DNA from: Anaerolineae bacterium
GTDB taxonomy: Bacteria > Chloroflexota > Anaerolineae > 4572-78 > J111
NCBI GenBank assembly: GCA_022071955.1
Contig: JAJVIM010000007.1
Coordinates: 186,001 to 250,000, forward strand
Direction: 5' to 3'
DNA length: 64,000 bases
In this document: in pieces, positions 27,342 to 35,226 of the stretch
How positions within the stretch are numbered: the stretch's first letter is position 1
Layout of the letters: every line of letters begins with the position of its first letter
Notes under the pieces: generated by a model
Told to the model about the DNA's origin: nothing
The model's input: only the letters and a program-made list of their open reading frames with translations
The model's database searches: none
Position numbers and translations under genes: made by a program

Positions 27342-27758
27342 ATGACGACCGAACAAAATAAAGCGATGATTCGGCGGGGATTTGAAACAGGCCTGAATCA
27401 CGGCAATTTAACTGTCTTTGAAGAGGTATTGGCCCCAACCTACGTTAATCACAATATGCCCATGCCAGAACCCGGCCCGGCGGGGTTCCGGGCGGTTGTG
27501 GGCGCCTTTCTGAGCGCATTCTCCGGCTTTCAGGTAACGCTTGAGGCAGTCATTGCCCAGGGAGACAGAGTTTCAACGCGCGGTTACTTTACCGGAACTC
27601 ACACCGGTGAATTTATGGGCATTCCCGCCACCGGCAAGCCGGTACATGTATCCTACTGCGACATATGGCGCATTGAAAACGGCAAAGCCGTGGAAAACTG
27701 GGTGCAAATGGACATGCTGGGGATGATGCAGCAACTGGGTGTCATCCCAACGTCATGA
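27342..27758 (+). CDS. SnoaL-like ester cyclase, paralogue 4
   Basis: A 138-residue SnoaL-fold protein with GTHTGEFMGIPATGKPV and MLGMMQQLGVIP, the clearest version of the block shared by paralogues 1 to 4. The N terminus (MTTEQNKAMIRRGFETGLNHGN) is typical of bacterial ester cyclases. The ATG at 27342 has CAGGAG upstream; an upstream start at 27324 would place that site inside the coding region. Confidence 0.85.
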   Translation: MTTEQNKAMIRRGFETGLNHGNLTVFEEVLAPTYVNHNMPMPEPGPAGFRAVVGAFLSAFSGFQVTLEAVIAQGDRVSTRGYFTGTHTGEFMGIPATGKPVHVSYCDIWRIENGKAVENWVQMDMLGMMQQLGVIPTS

Positions 27759-27820
27759 ACTGCGTGGTTCGCGCCAGGTCATAACGCCTCACCTTAACAA
27801 CTTAATTCAGGAAAGGTGCA

Positions 27821-28990
27821 ATGCTTCAACAGGGATACTTACTCATTGCTGATATCAGCGGTTACACCGCCTTTTTCACCCAAACCGAAATCGATCACGC
27901 CCACGAAGTAGTGGAAGGTCTGGTTGAGGCCATGCTGGCCCACATGGAGCCGTTTTTTACCATTGCCAAGTTAGAAGGCGACGCCATTTTTGCTTACGTG
28001 CCCGCCGGCAGCTATTTACAGCCTCAAACCGTGCTGGAAGCCATCGAAGGGGTTTACTGCACCTTTCGGCTTACTCTGGAGCGTATGCACTACAACACCA
28101 CCTGCACCTGCCAGGCATGCCAATTAATGCCCACGCTGGATTTAAAGTTTGTGGTCCACAATGGCCAGTTCATTGTGGGCAAACGGCGGGAGCTATCTGG
28201 CCCGGATGTTATACTGGTCCATCGCCTGCTCAAAAACAACATTTGCCGGCAAACCGGCTTTAGCGCCTACGCCTTTTTTACGCAGGCCGCGCAAACAACC
28301 ATTGGCCTGGATAACCTGGCCTGGCAGCCCCACGCCGAAACGTACGAGCACCTGGGCACAGTGCCGGGCCACGTCATCGATTTACACCCGGTTTGGGAAC
28401 AACGCCAGCACCAGTATCGAATTGAGGTTTTGCCGCAACAGGCGGCTGTGGAAGTAGAGTTTGAGCTGCCGGTATCGCCGCAACTGGCCTGGGATTACCT
28501 GACTGACCCGGCCAGCAAACGCCAGTATCGCGAAGCCGACAGCCTGACCATCCCTGGCGGCGGCCGGCAGCGGGCCGGTATTGGCACGGTGCATCACTGC
28601 GTACACGGGTTGCAGGTTAATGATGAATTGATTATCGACTGGCAGCCCTTCCGGCAGGTCACCTATAAAGACCAGATTTCCTACCCCTTGCTGGCCTTTG
28701 ATATGCTCAACACCACCTATCTTGCGCCCACCGTCGCTGGCACACGGGTAACCATGCGGTTTCAACGCCCGGTTGCGGTAAAACCCTGGCTCGATGGGCT
28801 GGTGCGCTTTTTGTGGTGGATTTACGGCCAGGGCCATATTGCCCGGCTGTTTGGCCGGCGCGCCCCGGTCACGCTGCGCCGGCTGATTGCCACCGACCAG
28901 GGTCGCCGGCCAGCCAAAGATATCGGCCCGGCCCACGATGCCCCCGGCAATCTCCACACCCATCTGGCCGGGAATGGCTCAAAACGTTAA
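27821..28990 (+). CDS. DUF2652 (cyclase-like)-SRPBCC fusion protein
   Basis: A 389-residue two-domain protein. Residues 5-190 match the DUF2652 family, a relative of class III nucleotide cyclases: IADISGYTAFFTQTE, a HAHEVVEGL helix and KLEGDAIFAYVP. Four Cys lie close together in NTTCTCQACQLMP. Residues 205-365 are an SRPBCC (START-like) ligand-binding domain (VEFELPVSPQLAWDYLTDPASKRQY). Whether the first domain makes a cyclic nucleotide is unknown. A lipid or hydrophobic ligand bound by the SRPBCC half could signal through it; this is inference. Confidence 0.75.
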   Translation: MLQQGYLLIADISGYTAFFTQTEIDHAHEVVEGLVEAMLAHMEPFFTIAKLEGDAIFAYVPAGSYLQPQTVLEAIEGVYCTFRLTLERMHYNTTCTCQACQLMPTLDLKFVVHNGQFIVGKRRELSGPDVILVHRLLKNNICRQTGFSAYAFFTQAAQTTIGLDNLAWQPHAETYEHLGTVPGHVIDLHPVWEQRQHQYRIEVLPQQAAVEVEFELPVSPQLAWDYLTDPASKRQYREADSLTIPGGGRQRAGIGTVHHCVHGLQVNDELIIDWQPFRQVTYKDQISYPLLAFDMLNTTYLAPTVAGTRVTMRFQRPVAVKPWLDGLVRFLWWIYGQGHIARLFGRRAPVTLRRLIATDQGRRPAKDIGPAHDAPGNLHTHLAGNGSKR

Positions 28991-29033
28991 CCCATTGTCA
29001 ATTAAATTTTTTAGCCAATGATGGAGGTAAAAA

Positions 29034-29579
29034 ATGACAGGCAATAATCAAAGTGCAGTTTCTAATTTACGGTTTCTGTTTGGAACGGCGCACCAGTATT
29101 TGGAAGGCACAATGGTCGGGCTTACGGACGATCAGCTCAACTGGGTTCCCGGCGACAGGCTGGCGCCCATTGCTGCCCAATATGCCCACATTGTCACCAG
29201 CGAAGACTGGTTGGTTAACATCAAAGCCAAAAACGGCGCGCCGGTAATGGCCACTACAGACACCGGCCTCAGTTCGCCGCCGCCGCCCGTGCTCTGGAAC
29301 GAGTGGGCGCGCACCAGCACCATCAACCTGCCCACCATGCAGAGTTACGCGCAGGCCGTGTACCAGGCCACCGACGCCTACCTGGCCAGCATCACCGATG
29401 ATGAACTGAACCGGATTGTCGATATGTCGGAGGTGGGCATGGGCCAGCTCCCCATCGCCGCGGTGATTGGGTTGGCGCTGCTCAATGTGGCGTTTCACTG
29501 CGGCGAAACTTCCTGCCTCAAGGGGTTACAGGGGCTGGTGGGTTACCCGGAAGTTCAGCAACAGGCCGAAGCTGTTTGA
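29034..29579 (+). CDS. DinB superfamily protein
   Basis: A 181-residue four-helix-bundle protein of the DinB/YfiT metal-binding superfamily. AQYAHIVTSEDWL holds a first His and NVAFHCGE a later His in the positions of the usual metal ligands, though the typical HxxxH at the end is not intact. Related proteins include thiol-dependent transferases such as bacillithiol or mycothiol S-transferases. The ATG follows GGAGGTAAAAA. Part of the small-gene run. Confidence 0.75.
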   Translation: MTGNNQSAVSNLRFLFGTAHQYLEGTMVGLTDDQLNWVPGDRLAPIAAQYAHIVTSEDWLVNIKAKNGAPVMATTDTGLSSPPPPVLWNEWARTSTINLPTMQSYAQAVYQATDAYLASITDDELNRIVDMSEVGMGQLPIAAVIGLALLNVAFHCGETSCLKGLQGLVGYPEVQQQAEAV

Positions 29580-29592
29580 CGATGATCTTTTT

Positions 29593-29620
29593 GCCGGGGC
29601 GCTTCGCGAAGCGCCCCGGC
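29593..29620. repeat. Interspersed palindrome GGGGCGCTTCGCGAAGCGCCCC, copy 2
   Basis: The same core as copy 1, with ends GCC/GGC instead of GTA/TAC, and again followed by a TTCGCAGATTT tail. It lies in the DinB-GNAT gap, where it could act as an mRNA hairpin. Confidence 0.85.
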
Positions 29621-29654
29621 CTTCGCAGATTTGCTAATTTTCAAGGGAGGGCAT

Positions 29655-30536
29655 ATGCCCGATAACGCCATCTTAAGCCATCCTTCCCCCGCCCAACTTG
29701 AGGCGGCGGTTGAAGAAAATTTATTTGCCCTGTTCCGGGCCATGACCGAGACTTTGCCCAACAGTGAACTGGTGGAAAGTAACCGGCTTTGCTATCACCA
29801 GGCTTTTCCCTCTAACCCGATGTTTAAAGGGGTATGGCGCACCCGCCTGGCAGCGGACGAAGTGGAGTCGGCTATTGACCACACCCTGGCCTGGTTCAAG
29901 GAGCGCCGCGCCCCCTTCATCTTTTGGTGGACCGGGCCGGGCACAGAGCCGCAGGATTTGGGCCAACGGCTGGTAGCGCGCGGGTTACTATCAATGGAAG
30001 GACAAATGGCAGAATTGGCGCATGGCATCAGGCAAACCGCCGCCGGCGCGCCGGGCATGGTCGCCGACTTACAGCACATAAATGAAGCCGCACTCACTCA
30101 AACACCGCCCGGCTTCACCATCCAGGCCGTACGGACAGAAGCCGACCTGCTTGATTTCAAGCGGGTCTTTGTGGATAGCTACGAAATCCCCGATTGGGCC
30201 GGGCAAGCCTGGGTAGATGCCGCCTTGCAAGCAGGCATTGGCCAGACACCCTGGAAAATGTATGTTGGCTATTTAAACGGTGAGCCGGTTGCCACCAATA
30301 TGCTCTTCAATGGCGCAGGTGTAGCCAGCATTTATGCGGTAGCCACGCTGCCCGCGGCGCGGGGAAAGGGCATCGGCGGGGCCATCAGCCTTAAACCACT
30401 GCTGGAGGCGCGGCAGATGGGTTATCGTTATGCCGTTCTCTTTGCCACCGAAATGGGCGTTAGTGTGTATGAGCGTATCGGCTTTAAATTAACCGGCGCC
30501 AGAATCAACCGCTATTTATGGCGAAATTCGGAATAA
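29655..30536 (+). CDS. GNAT family acetyltransferase
   Basis: A 293-residue protein with the acetyl-CoA motif in its C-terminal half: YAVATLPAARGKGIGGAISLKPL (pattern RGKGIGG) followed by GYRYAVLFATEMGVSVYERIGF. The N-terminal half has a degenerate GNAT-like fold, so it may be a tandem GNAT. The ATG at 29655 follows AGGGAGGG. The acyl acceptor is unknown; modification of a small molecule would fit the neighbouring genes. Confidence 0.85.
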   Translation: MPDNAILSHPSPAQLEAAVEENLFALFRAMTETLPNSELVESNRLCYHQAFPSNPMFKGVWRTRLAADEVESAIDHTLAWFKERRAPFIFWWTGPGTEPQDLGQRLVARGLLSMEGQMAELAHGIRQTAAGAPGMVADLQHINEAALTQTPPGFTIQAVRTEADLLDFKRVFVDSYEIPDWAGQAWVDAALQAGIGQTPWKMYVGYLNGEPVATNMLFNGAGVASIYAVATLPAARGKGIGGAISLKPLLEARQMGYRYAVLFATEMGVSVYERIGFKLTGARINRYLWRNSE

Positions 30537-30560
30537 ATATTATTTTAAGCGAGGATAATT

Positions 30561-30851
30561 ATGTACGGAACCGTTGCCAAAGTTCAGGTTAACCCGGAAA
30601 AAATTGAGGAAATCCAGACGTTATCGCAAGAAATGGGCGCTGCTCCGGGCCAGATTGCACGTTATATTTACCAAATGGATGCCAACCCAAATGAATTGTT
30701 TTTGGTAGCCGTCTTTGAAAGCCGGGCCGCTTACCAGGCCAACGCCGCCAGCCCGGAACAGCACCAGCGATTCTTAAAAATGCGGGCGCTGCTCAACAGC
30801 GATCCGGAATGGCACGACGGCGAAATTATCGACGCCGTGACGCAACGATAG
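30561..30851 (+). CDS. ABM-like small protein
   Basis: A 96-residue protein (MYGTVAKVQVNPEKIEEIQ, YQMDANPNELFLVAVFESRAAYQANAASPEQ) with the dimeric alpha-beta-barrel pattern of antibiotic-biosynthesis-monooxygenase-like proteins. It is the second clear ABM-type member of this run. The ATG follows GCGAGGATAATT. Function is unknown. Confidence 0.75.
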   Translation: MYGTVAKVQVNPEKIEEIQTLSQEMGAAPGQIARYIYQMDANPNELFLVAVFESRAAYQANAASPEQHQRFLKMRALLNSDPEWHDGEIIDAVTQR

Positions 30852-30895
30852 ATATTTCACCCTTTAGTTTCGCCCGGCCCACTATTGAGGTAACC

Positions 30896-31636
30896 ATGCA
30901 AGCGACAACCCTTCACCAACAACGCCTGTCGGTAACTATGCGGCCAATTCATTTGCTGCTTGGTGTGCAAACCATCGTAATTATTTTGCTCTCGATCAAC
31001 CGGCTGACCACGCTGACCACCGGCTATGTGGCCGCCAACGAATTTTTGCGCTGGGTAGATTTGAACAACATGCTCATTTTGCCACTGGTCAGTGTAGTGG
31101 CATTTTACCTGCTCAAAAAGGAGCTGGAATACGACTCGCCGGCCCGCAACGGCGGCTGGCATTTGGCCGTCAACCTAACGTTTATCATCGGCCTGTATTT
31201 ACTGGCCGCCGGCTACGGCGATCACGAAGTGACCAACTATTTGCACGGTCGCTTTTGCGCCACCGATGAGACCAGCCCCCTCTGCCGCATCATCATTTTT
31301 AACGATGACGAATTTTCGCACTGGGTCTTTTTCGCCGGCTTCATCCTGCTCAACACGGCGCTGATGCTAATTCAGGTGCTATTTCCGGCTCGCACGCCGG
31401 CCACCCCGGCCGATACCACACTGTTTATTACCAACGGGTTGTTTATTGGGCTGGGGATTTTTGCCAACCTGGCTTTTGAGGCGATCGGCCTGGATTTGTA
31501 CGTGGTGGCGCTGCTCACCGCGCTGGCGCTCGGATTGCTGTGGCGGCGCGGCCGCCAGCCGCTCTTTATTTACTACGGCACAGCTTACACATTTGGGCTG
31601 GTAGCCACCGCCCTGACCAAAGGGATACTGGGATGA
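30896..31636 (+). CDS. Multi-helix membrane protein, unknown
   Basis: A 246-residue integral membrane protein with about seven predicted helices. A loop between them contains GDHEVTNYLHGRFC and a DDEFSHWVFF segment with several His, Asp and Cys residues, which could bind a metal. The start is the ATG at 30896 with GAGGTAACC; an in-frame extension overlaps the previous gene and is rejected. Its last codons overlap the SRPBCC gene by ATGA, so the two are coupled and perhaps partners. Confidence 0.7.
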   Translation: MQATTLHQQRLSVTMRPIHLLLGVQTIVIILLSINRLTTLTTGYVAANEFLRWVDLNNMLILPLVSVVAFYLLKKELEYDSPARNGGWHLAVNLTFIIGLYLLAAGYGDHEVTNYLHGRFCATDETSPLCRIIIFNDDEFSHWVFFAGFILLNTALMLIQVLFPARTPATPADTTLFITNGLFIGLGIFANLAFEAIGLDLYVVALLTALALGLLWRRGRQPLFIYYGTAYTFGLVATALTKGILG

Positions 31637-32226
31637 GCCACAACGACTACCATTTTGTTAGCCGCTGGCGCGTTCAAAGCACCATCCAAGAAGTATCTGA
31701 GATTCTGAGCAACGCGCTCGATTTGCCGCGCTGGTGGCCGGCCGTGTATTTGGATGTGCAACAACTTGAACCGGGCGACGAGCAGGGCCTGGATCAGGTC
31801 TTCAGCCTGCACACCAAAGGCTGGCTGCCTTACACCCTCCGCTGGCAATTTCGGGTTACAGAAAACCGCTGGCCACACGGCTTTAGCCTGCAAGCCTGGG
31901 GCGATTTTGTGGGGCAGGGTGTTTGGGCGCTGGCGCAGGCTGGCGATTGGGTGAACATCACTTACGACTGGCGGATTAAGGCCGACAAACCGCTGCTCAG
32001 AACCCTGTCTTTTATCCTCAAACCAATTTTTTCAGCCAACCACCGCTGGGCCATGCGCCAGGGCGAAAAAAGTCTCCGGCTCGAAGTGGCCCGCCGCCGA
32101 GCCGCTGATCCTGCGGCTGTACCGCCGCCGCCGGGGCCAACCCGCCCAACCCCGCAACTCCTGCTGGCCAGCGCAACGCTGGCCACGCTGCTCTTTTCGT
32201 TGTGGCTGCTCAAACGGCCGCAGTAG
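31633..32226 (+). CDS. SRPBCC (START-like) protein with C-terminal membrane anchor
   Basis: A 197-residue protein. Residues 1-150 form a polyketide-cyclase/SRPBCC ligand-binding domain (HFVSRWRVQSTIQEVSEILSNALDLPRWW); a Pro-rich linker (ADPAAVPPPPGPTRPTPQ) follows, and a C-terminal hydrophobic helix (LLLASATLATLLFSLWLL) anchors it. It starts inside the preceding membrane-protein gene and is the last gene of the run. Confidence 0.75.
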   Translation: MSHNDYHFVSRWRVQSTIQEVSEILSNALDLPRWWPAVYLDVQQLEPGDEQGLDQVFSLHTKGWLPYTLRWQFRVTENRWPHGFSLQAWGDFVGQGVWALAQAGDWVNITYDWRIKADKPLLRTLSFILKPIFSANHRWAMRQGEKSLRLEVARRRAADPAAVPPPPGPTRPTPQLLLASATLATLLFSLWLLKRPQ

Positions 32227-32271
32227 CTCCTCTGAAAATAAGCGAATCTGCAAATTTACGAATCAGCGAAT

Positions 32272-32299
32272 GTAGAGGTGCTTCGCGAAGCGCCCCTAC
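32272..32299. repeat. Interspersed palindrome, copy 3 (diverged left arm)
   Basis: GTAGAGGTGCTTCGCGAAG then CGCCCCTAC: the right arm is identical to copy 1, and the left arm has two substitutions. It is preceded by sequence resembling the reverse complement of the AGATTT tail of copies 1 and 2, so it lies in the opposite orientation. Confidence 0.8.
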
Positions 32300-32381
32300 A
32301 CCACATTTTCACCCGCCCCACAGGGAGGCTACGCTCTGCCGGGTGGCACGGGCATCATCCTGCTTTTTCATTAGCCTCCTC

Positions 32382-32435
32382 TTGACAAACCAAATCAATT
32401 CATGATAAAATGTGAACGTTCACGTGAACGTTCAC
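32382..32435 (+). promoter_or_regulatory. Promoter with tandem LacI-type operators
   Basis: TTGACA (32382-32387), 16-base spacer, GATAAA (32404-32409). Two abutting copies of the perfect palindrome GTGAACGTTCAC follow at 32412-32423 and 32424-32435, covering the expected transcription start. It lies 46 bases before the LacI gene, so repression by that protein is likely autogenous and may extend to the importer behind it. Confidence 0.8.
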
Positions 32436-32481
32436 ATTTTATTTCCCACCCCACTTGTTTTAATAATCAGGACACAACGCC

Positions 32482-33513
32482 ATGTCACATGCAAAGAAGC
32501 GTGCCACAATCAAAGACGTTGCCGCCGAGGCCGGAGTCTCCTACCAAACCGTATCGCGGGTGATCAACAATCAGGCCGGCGTGACCGATGAAACCCGCCT
32601 GCGCGTGCAGCAGGCCATCGACGCGTTGGGCTACCGGCCCAGCCTGGCCGCCCGCAGCCTGCCCCGCCGCCGTTCCTTCATCATCGGCCTCATCATCCCC
32701 TACGACGCCGACTACCTGTTCCGCGACCCGCACTTGCTGGCCCAAATCAGCGGCATCGATGCCGAAGCCAACGCCCGCGGCTACAACGTGCTGCTCTCTA
32801 CCGCCGGCAACTCCAGTTCGGCCCTGGAAGCCTACGAACGTTTTGTGCGCAACCAGGTGGCCGATGGCGCGCTGGTAATTGAAACCGCCAGCCTTCAGGC
32901 CGGGGCCAAATTGCTATCGGGGCAAAACTATCCCTGGGTGACATTGGGCTACAACGAGTCGGAGACCGGCTCTGCCTACGCCGTTCACGCCGACGACCGC
33001 GACGGGGCCAGGCAGGTTACGCGTCGCCTGTTAGAGCAAGGGCATCAGCGGATTGGCATTATTAATGGTCCCTCTACCGGCGCGGTAGCGGCGATGGCCG
33101 AACGGCTGGCCGGCCATACCGAAGCGTTGGCCGAAACCGCTCTTTCGTTTGATCCGGCTCTGATGGTGTACGGCGATTACACTCGCGCCGGCGGCCAGGC
33201 AGCCACGGCGCATTTGTTGTCGCTGCCTACCCCGCCTACTGCTATTTTTGCTTTTAATGACCGCATGGCCATGGGCGCAATCTGGGCATTAACGGCGGCC
33301 GGGTTGCATGTGCCGGAAGATGTGGCCGTAGTTGGCTTTGACGATGTCCCAACTGCCGCCGATTTTAGCCCACCGCTAACTACCGTGCGCCAACCCAGCC
33401 GGCAAATTGGGCAAATGGCCGCAGAAATGCTGTTTAAGTTAATTAACTCCGAGCCGGTTACTCCTTCTAAAATTGTTCTCCCCGCCAAATTGGTCATTAG
33501 AAAATCGGCTTGA
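32482..33513 (+). CDS. LacI family transcriptional regulator 1
   Basis: Sugar-responsive repressor, 343 residues. The N-terminal HTH reads TIKDVAAEAGVSYQTVSRVINN (about 9-30) with the hinge YRPSLAARSL, followed by a periplasmic-binding-protein-like effector domain ending VVGFDDVPTAADFSPPLTTVRQPS. It sits before an ABC importer and beta-galactosidase, so a galactoside or its product is the probable effector. Its operator is the tandem palindrome at 32412-32435. Confidence 0.93.
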   Translation: MSHAKKRATIKDVAAEAGVSYQTVSRVINNQAGVTDETRLRVQQAIDALGYRPSLAARSLPRRRSFIIGLIIPYDADYLFRDPHLLAQISGIDAEANARGYNVLLSTAGNSSSALEAYERFVRNQVADGALVIETASLQAGAKLLSGQNYPWVTLGYNESETGSAYAVHADDRDGARQVTRRLLEQGHQRIGIINGPSTGAVAAMAERLAGHTEALAETALSFDPALMVYGDYTRAGGQAATAHLLSLPTPPTAIFAFNDRMAMGAIWALTAAGLHVPEDVAVVGFDDVPTAADFSPPLTTVRQPSRQIGQMAAEMLFKLINSEPVTPSKIVLPAKLVIRKSA

Positions 33514-33519
33514 ATCATC

Positions 33520-33691
33520 AACCCAAATTACCCAAAGGAGGTGACCAAAGAAAAGATACCCCATCGTTTAGCAGAAAATGAAACGAAAGCGATTGTATTT
33601 TGCGGGGGAAAAGGAGAAAACACTCCTGGCATTCCGCATAAAAAGAGTGTGTTCTGTTAAATTTTTAACTAATTTTAAGGAGTGAGAAACA
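33520..33691 (+). other. Leader region before binding protein 1, with orphan Shine-Dalgarno
   Basis: CCCAAAGGAGGTGACCAAAG at 33532-33551 is a near-perfect Shine-Dalgarno with no start codon at the right distance. An open frame of 39 codons (GTG 33541 to TAA 33660) overlaps it, but its GTG abuts the site directly, so translation is doubtful. ACACTC/GAGTGT (33620-33650) can form a stem. The real ribosome site of the next gene, TAAGGAG, is at about 33678. Confidence 0.5.
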
Positions 33692-35089
33692 ATGAAGTCT
33701 TTTTACAAAGCATTGCTGCTGATGGTGAGCGTGGCTGCTCTGGCCGCCATTGCGGCTTGTGGGGCGCAACCGGCCCCTCAAACCCAAACGGTGGTTGAAA
33801 CCGTAGTTGTTACCCAGGAAGTGCAAAAGGAAGTAAAAGTTATTGAAACTGTAGAAGTTACCAAAGAAGTGGTTAAAGAAGTAGAAAAAGAGGTGGTTAA
33901 GGCCGTTAACCCGGTTACCTACAACTCCTACAACGGTGACCCCGAACCGCGCCGGGTAGATGAAATGCTGGTAAAAATGTTCAACGAGCAAAACCCGGAC
34001 ACCCCGGTCCAGCACTCTATCATCAACCACGAGGATTTCAAACAGGCCATCCGCGCCTATCTGGTGGCCGACCCCGCTCCCGATGTGATGACCTGGTTTG
34101 CCGGTAACCGCGCCCGCTTCTTTATTGACAAGGGCCTCATTATGGACATCAGTGATGTGTGGGCCAGCGAAGGCTGGAACGAGGACTACCCCAAAGGCTT
34201 CAAAGCTATGTCCAGTGTGGATAACAAGCAGTATTTCCTGCCCAGCAACTGGTATTGGTGGGCCATGTTCTACCGCAAATCAATTTTTGAAGAAAACGGC
34301 ATCACCCCGCCGGAAACCTGGGACGAACTGCTAACCGCCTGCGACACCCTCAACGCCAACGGCGTCATCCCCATTGCCATCGGCACCAAATATCGCTGGA
34401 CCGCCGCCGCCTGGTTTGATTACATCAACATGCGCCTCAACGGGCCGGAATTTCAACTAAACCTGATGTTGGGCAAAGAAAAATATGATGACCCCCGCGT
34501 TAAAGCTGTTTTTGAAAAATGGAATGAACTGTTTGAACACAAATGCTTTAACGAAGACGCCGCCGCCTACGACTGGAACGAAGCCGTTGGTTTTATGAGC
34601 CGGGGCGAGGCCGCCATGTACCTGATGGGCCAGTTCATTGCCGACAGCCCCGATTTGAGCGCCGAAGCCAAAGCCGATCTTGATTTCTTCCGCTTCCCGA
34701 TTATTGATCCCAAAATGCCCATTGGCGAAGACGCGCCCACCGACGGCTACTTTATGTCGGCCAACGCCAAAAACGCCGAAGGCGGCAAAAAATTCCTGGC
34801 CTTTTTGGGCAGCGAAGAAGCCCAAACCATTATGGTTAAAGAACTGGGCCGCCTGCCGGTTCACTCTAAAGTGGATACCTCCCTCTTTACCCCGATGCAG
34901 CAAAAAGGCATCGAGCTTATTCAAGGCGCCGACCTGGTTTTGCAATTTTACGACCGCGACACCACCCCGGAAATGGCCGAAGCCGGCATGAACGCCATGA
35001 TGGCCTTTTGGGATGATCCCACCCTGGTTGATGATCTCCTGGCCGATCTGGAAACCACCCGCCAGCAAGTATTTGCCGAATCTGAATAA
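33692..35089 (+). CDS. Carbohydrate ABC transporter substrate-binding lipoprotein 1
   Basis: Extracellular sugar-binding lipoprotein of 465 residues. The signal peptide ends in the lipobox IAAC (C23). Residues 32-70 are a repeated Val-Glu-Thr/Lys linker (TVVETVVVTQEV, VTKEVVKEVEKEVV), probably an extended or coiled stalk. The rest is a family-1 binding fold (ANYNSYNGD-like start, YFLPSNWYWWAMFYRKSIFEENG, ETWDELL). It feeds the two permeases that follow; no ATPase is encoded with them, as is common when a shared MsmK-type ATPase serves several importers. Confidence 0.92.
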   Translation: MKSFYKALLLMVSVAALAAIAACGAQPAPQTQTVVETVVVTQEVQKEVKVIETVEVTKEVVKEVEKEVVKAVNPVTYNSYNGDPEPRRVDEMLVKMFNEQNPDTPVQHSIINHEDFKQAIRAYLVADPAPDVMTWFAGNRARFFIDKGLIMDISDVWASEGWNEDYPKGFKAMSSVDNKQYFLPSNWYWWAMFYRKSIFEENGITPPETWDELLTACDTLNANGVIPIAIGTKYRWTAAAWFDYINMRLNGPEFQLNLMLGKEKYDDPRVKAVFEKWNELFEHKCFNEDAAAYDWNEAVGFMSRGEAAMYLMGQFIADSPDLSAEAKADLDFFRFPIIDPKMPIGEDAPTDGYFMSANAKNAEGGKKFLAFLGSEEAQTIMVKELGRLPVHSKVDTSLFTPMQQKGIELIQGADLVLQFYDRDTTPEMAEAGMNAMMAFWDDPTLVDDLLADLETTRQQVFAESE

Positions 35090-35105
35090 ACAGATGTAAA
35101 TCTTC

Positions 35106-35148
35106 ACCGGCGGCCCGGCTGCCAAAAACTGGTAATCGGGCCGCCGGT
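35106..35148 (+). repeat. GC-rich hairpin between binding protein and permease genes
   Basis: ACCGGCGGCCCG (35106-35117) is the exact reverse complement of CGGGCCGCCGGT (35137-35148). No T-run follows. Such stems often stabilise the binding-protein mRNA and lower permease expression. Confidence 0.7.
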
Positions 35149-35226
35149 ACATTTGATTTACGATTACCGGTGATGCCAATCCAAAATCCAAAATCGTAAA
35201 TCGTAAAAGCCCTTGACAGGAGGAAA

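Noticed and set aside
33541..33660. Possible 39-codon leader peptide starting at GTG
   Set aside because: The Shine-Dalgarno abuts the GTG with no spacing and the corresponding leaders of the other two binding-protein genes hold no such frame.
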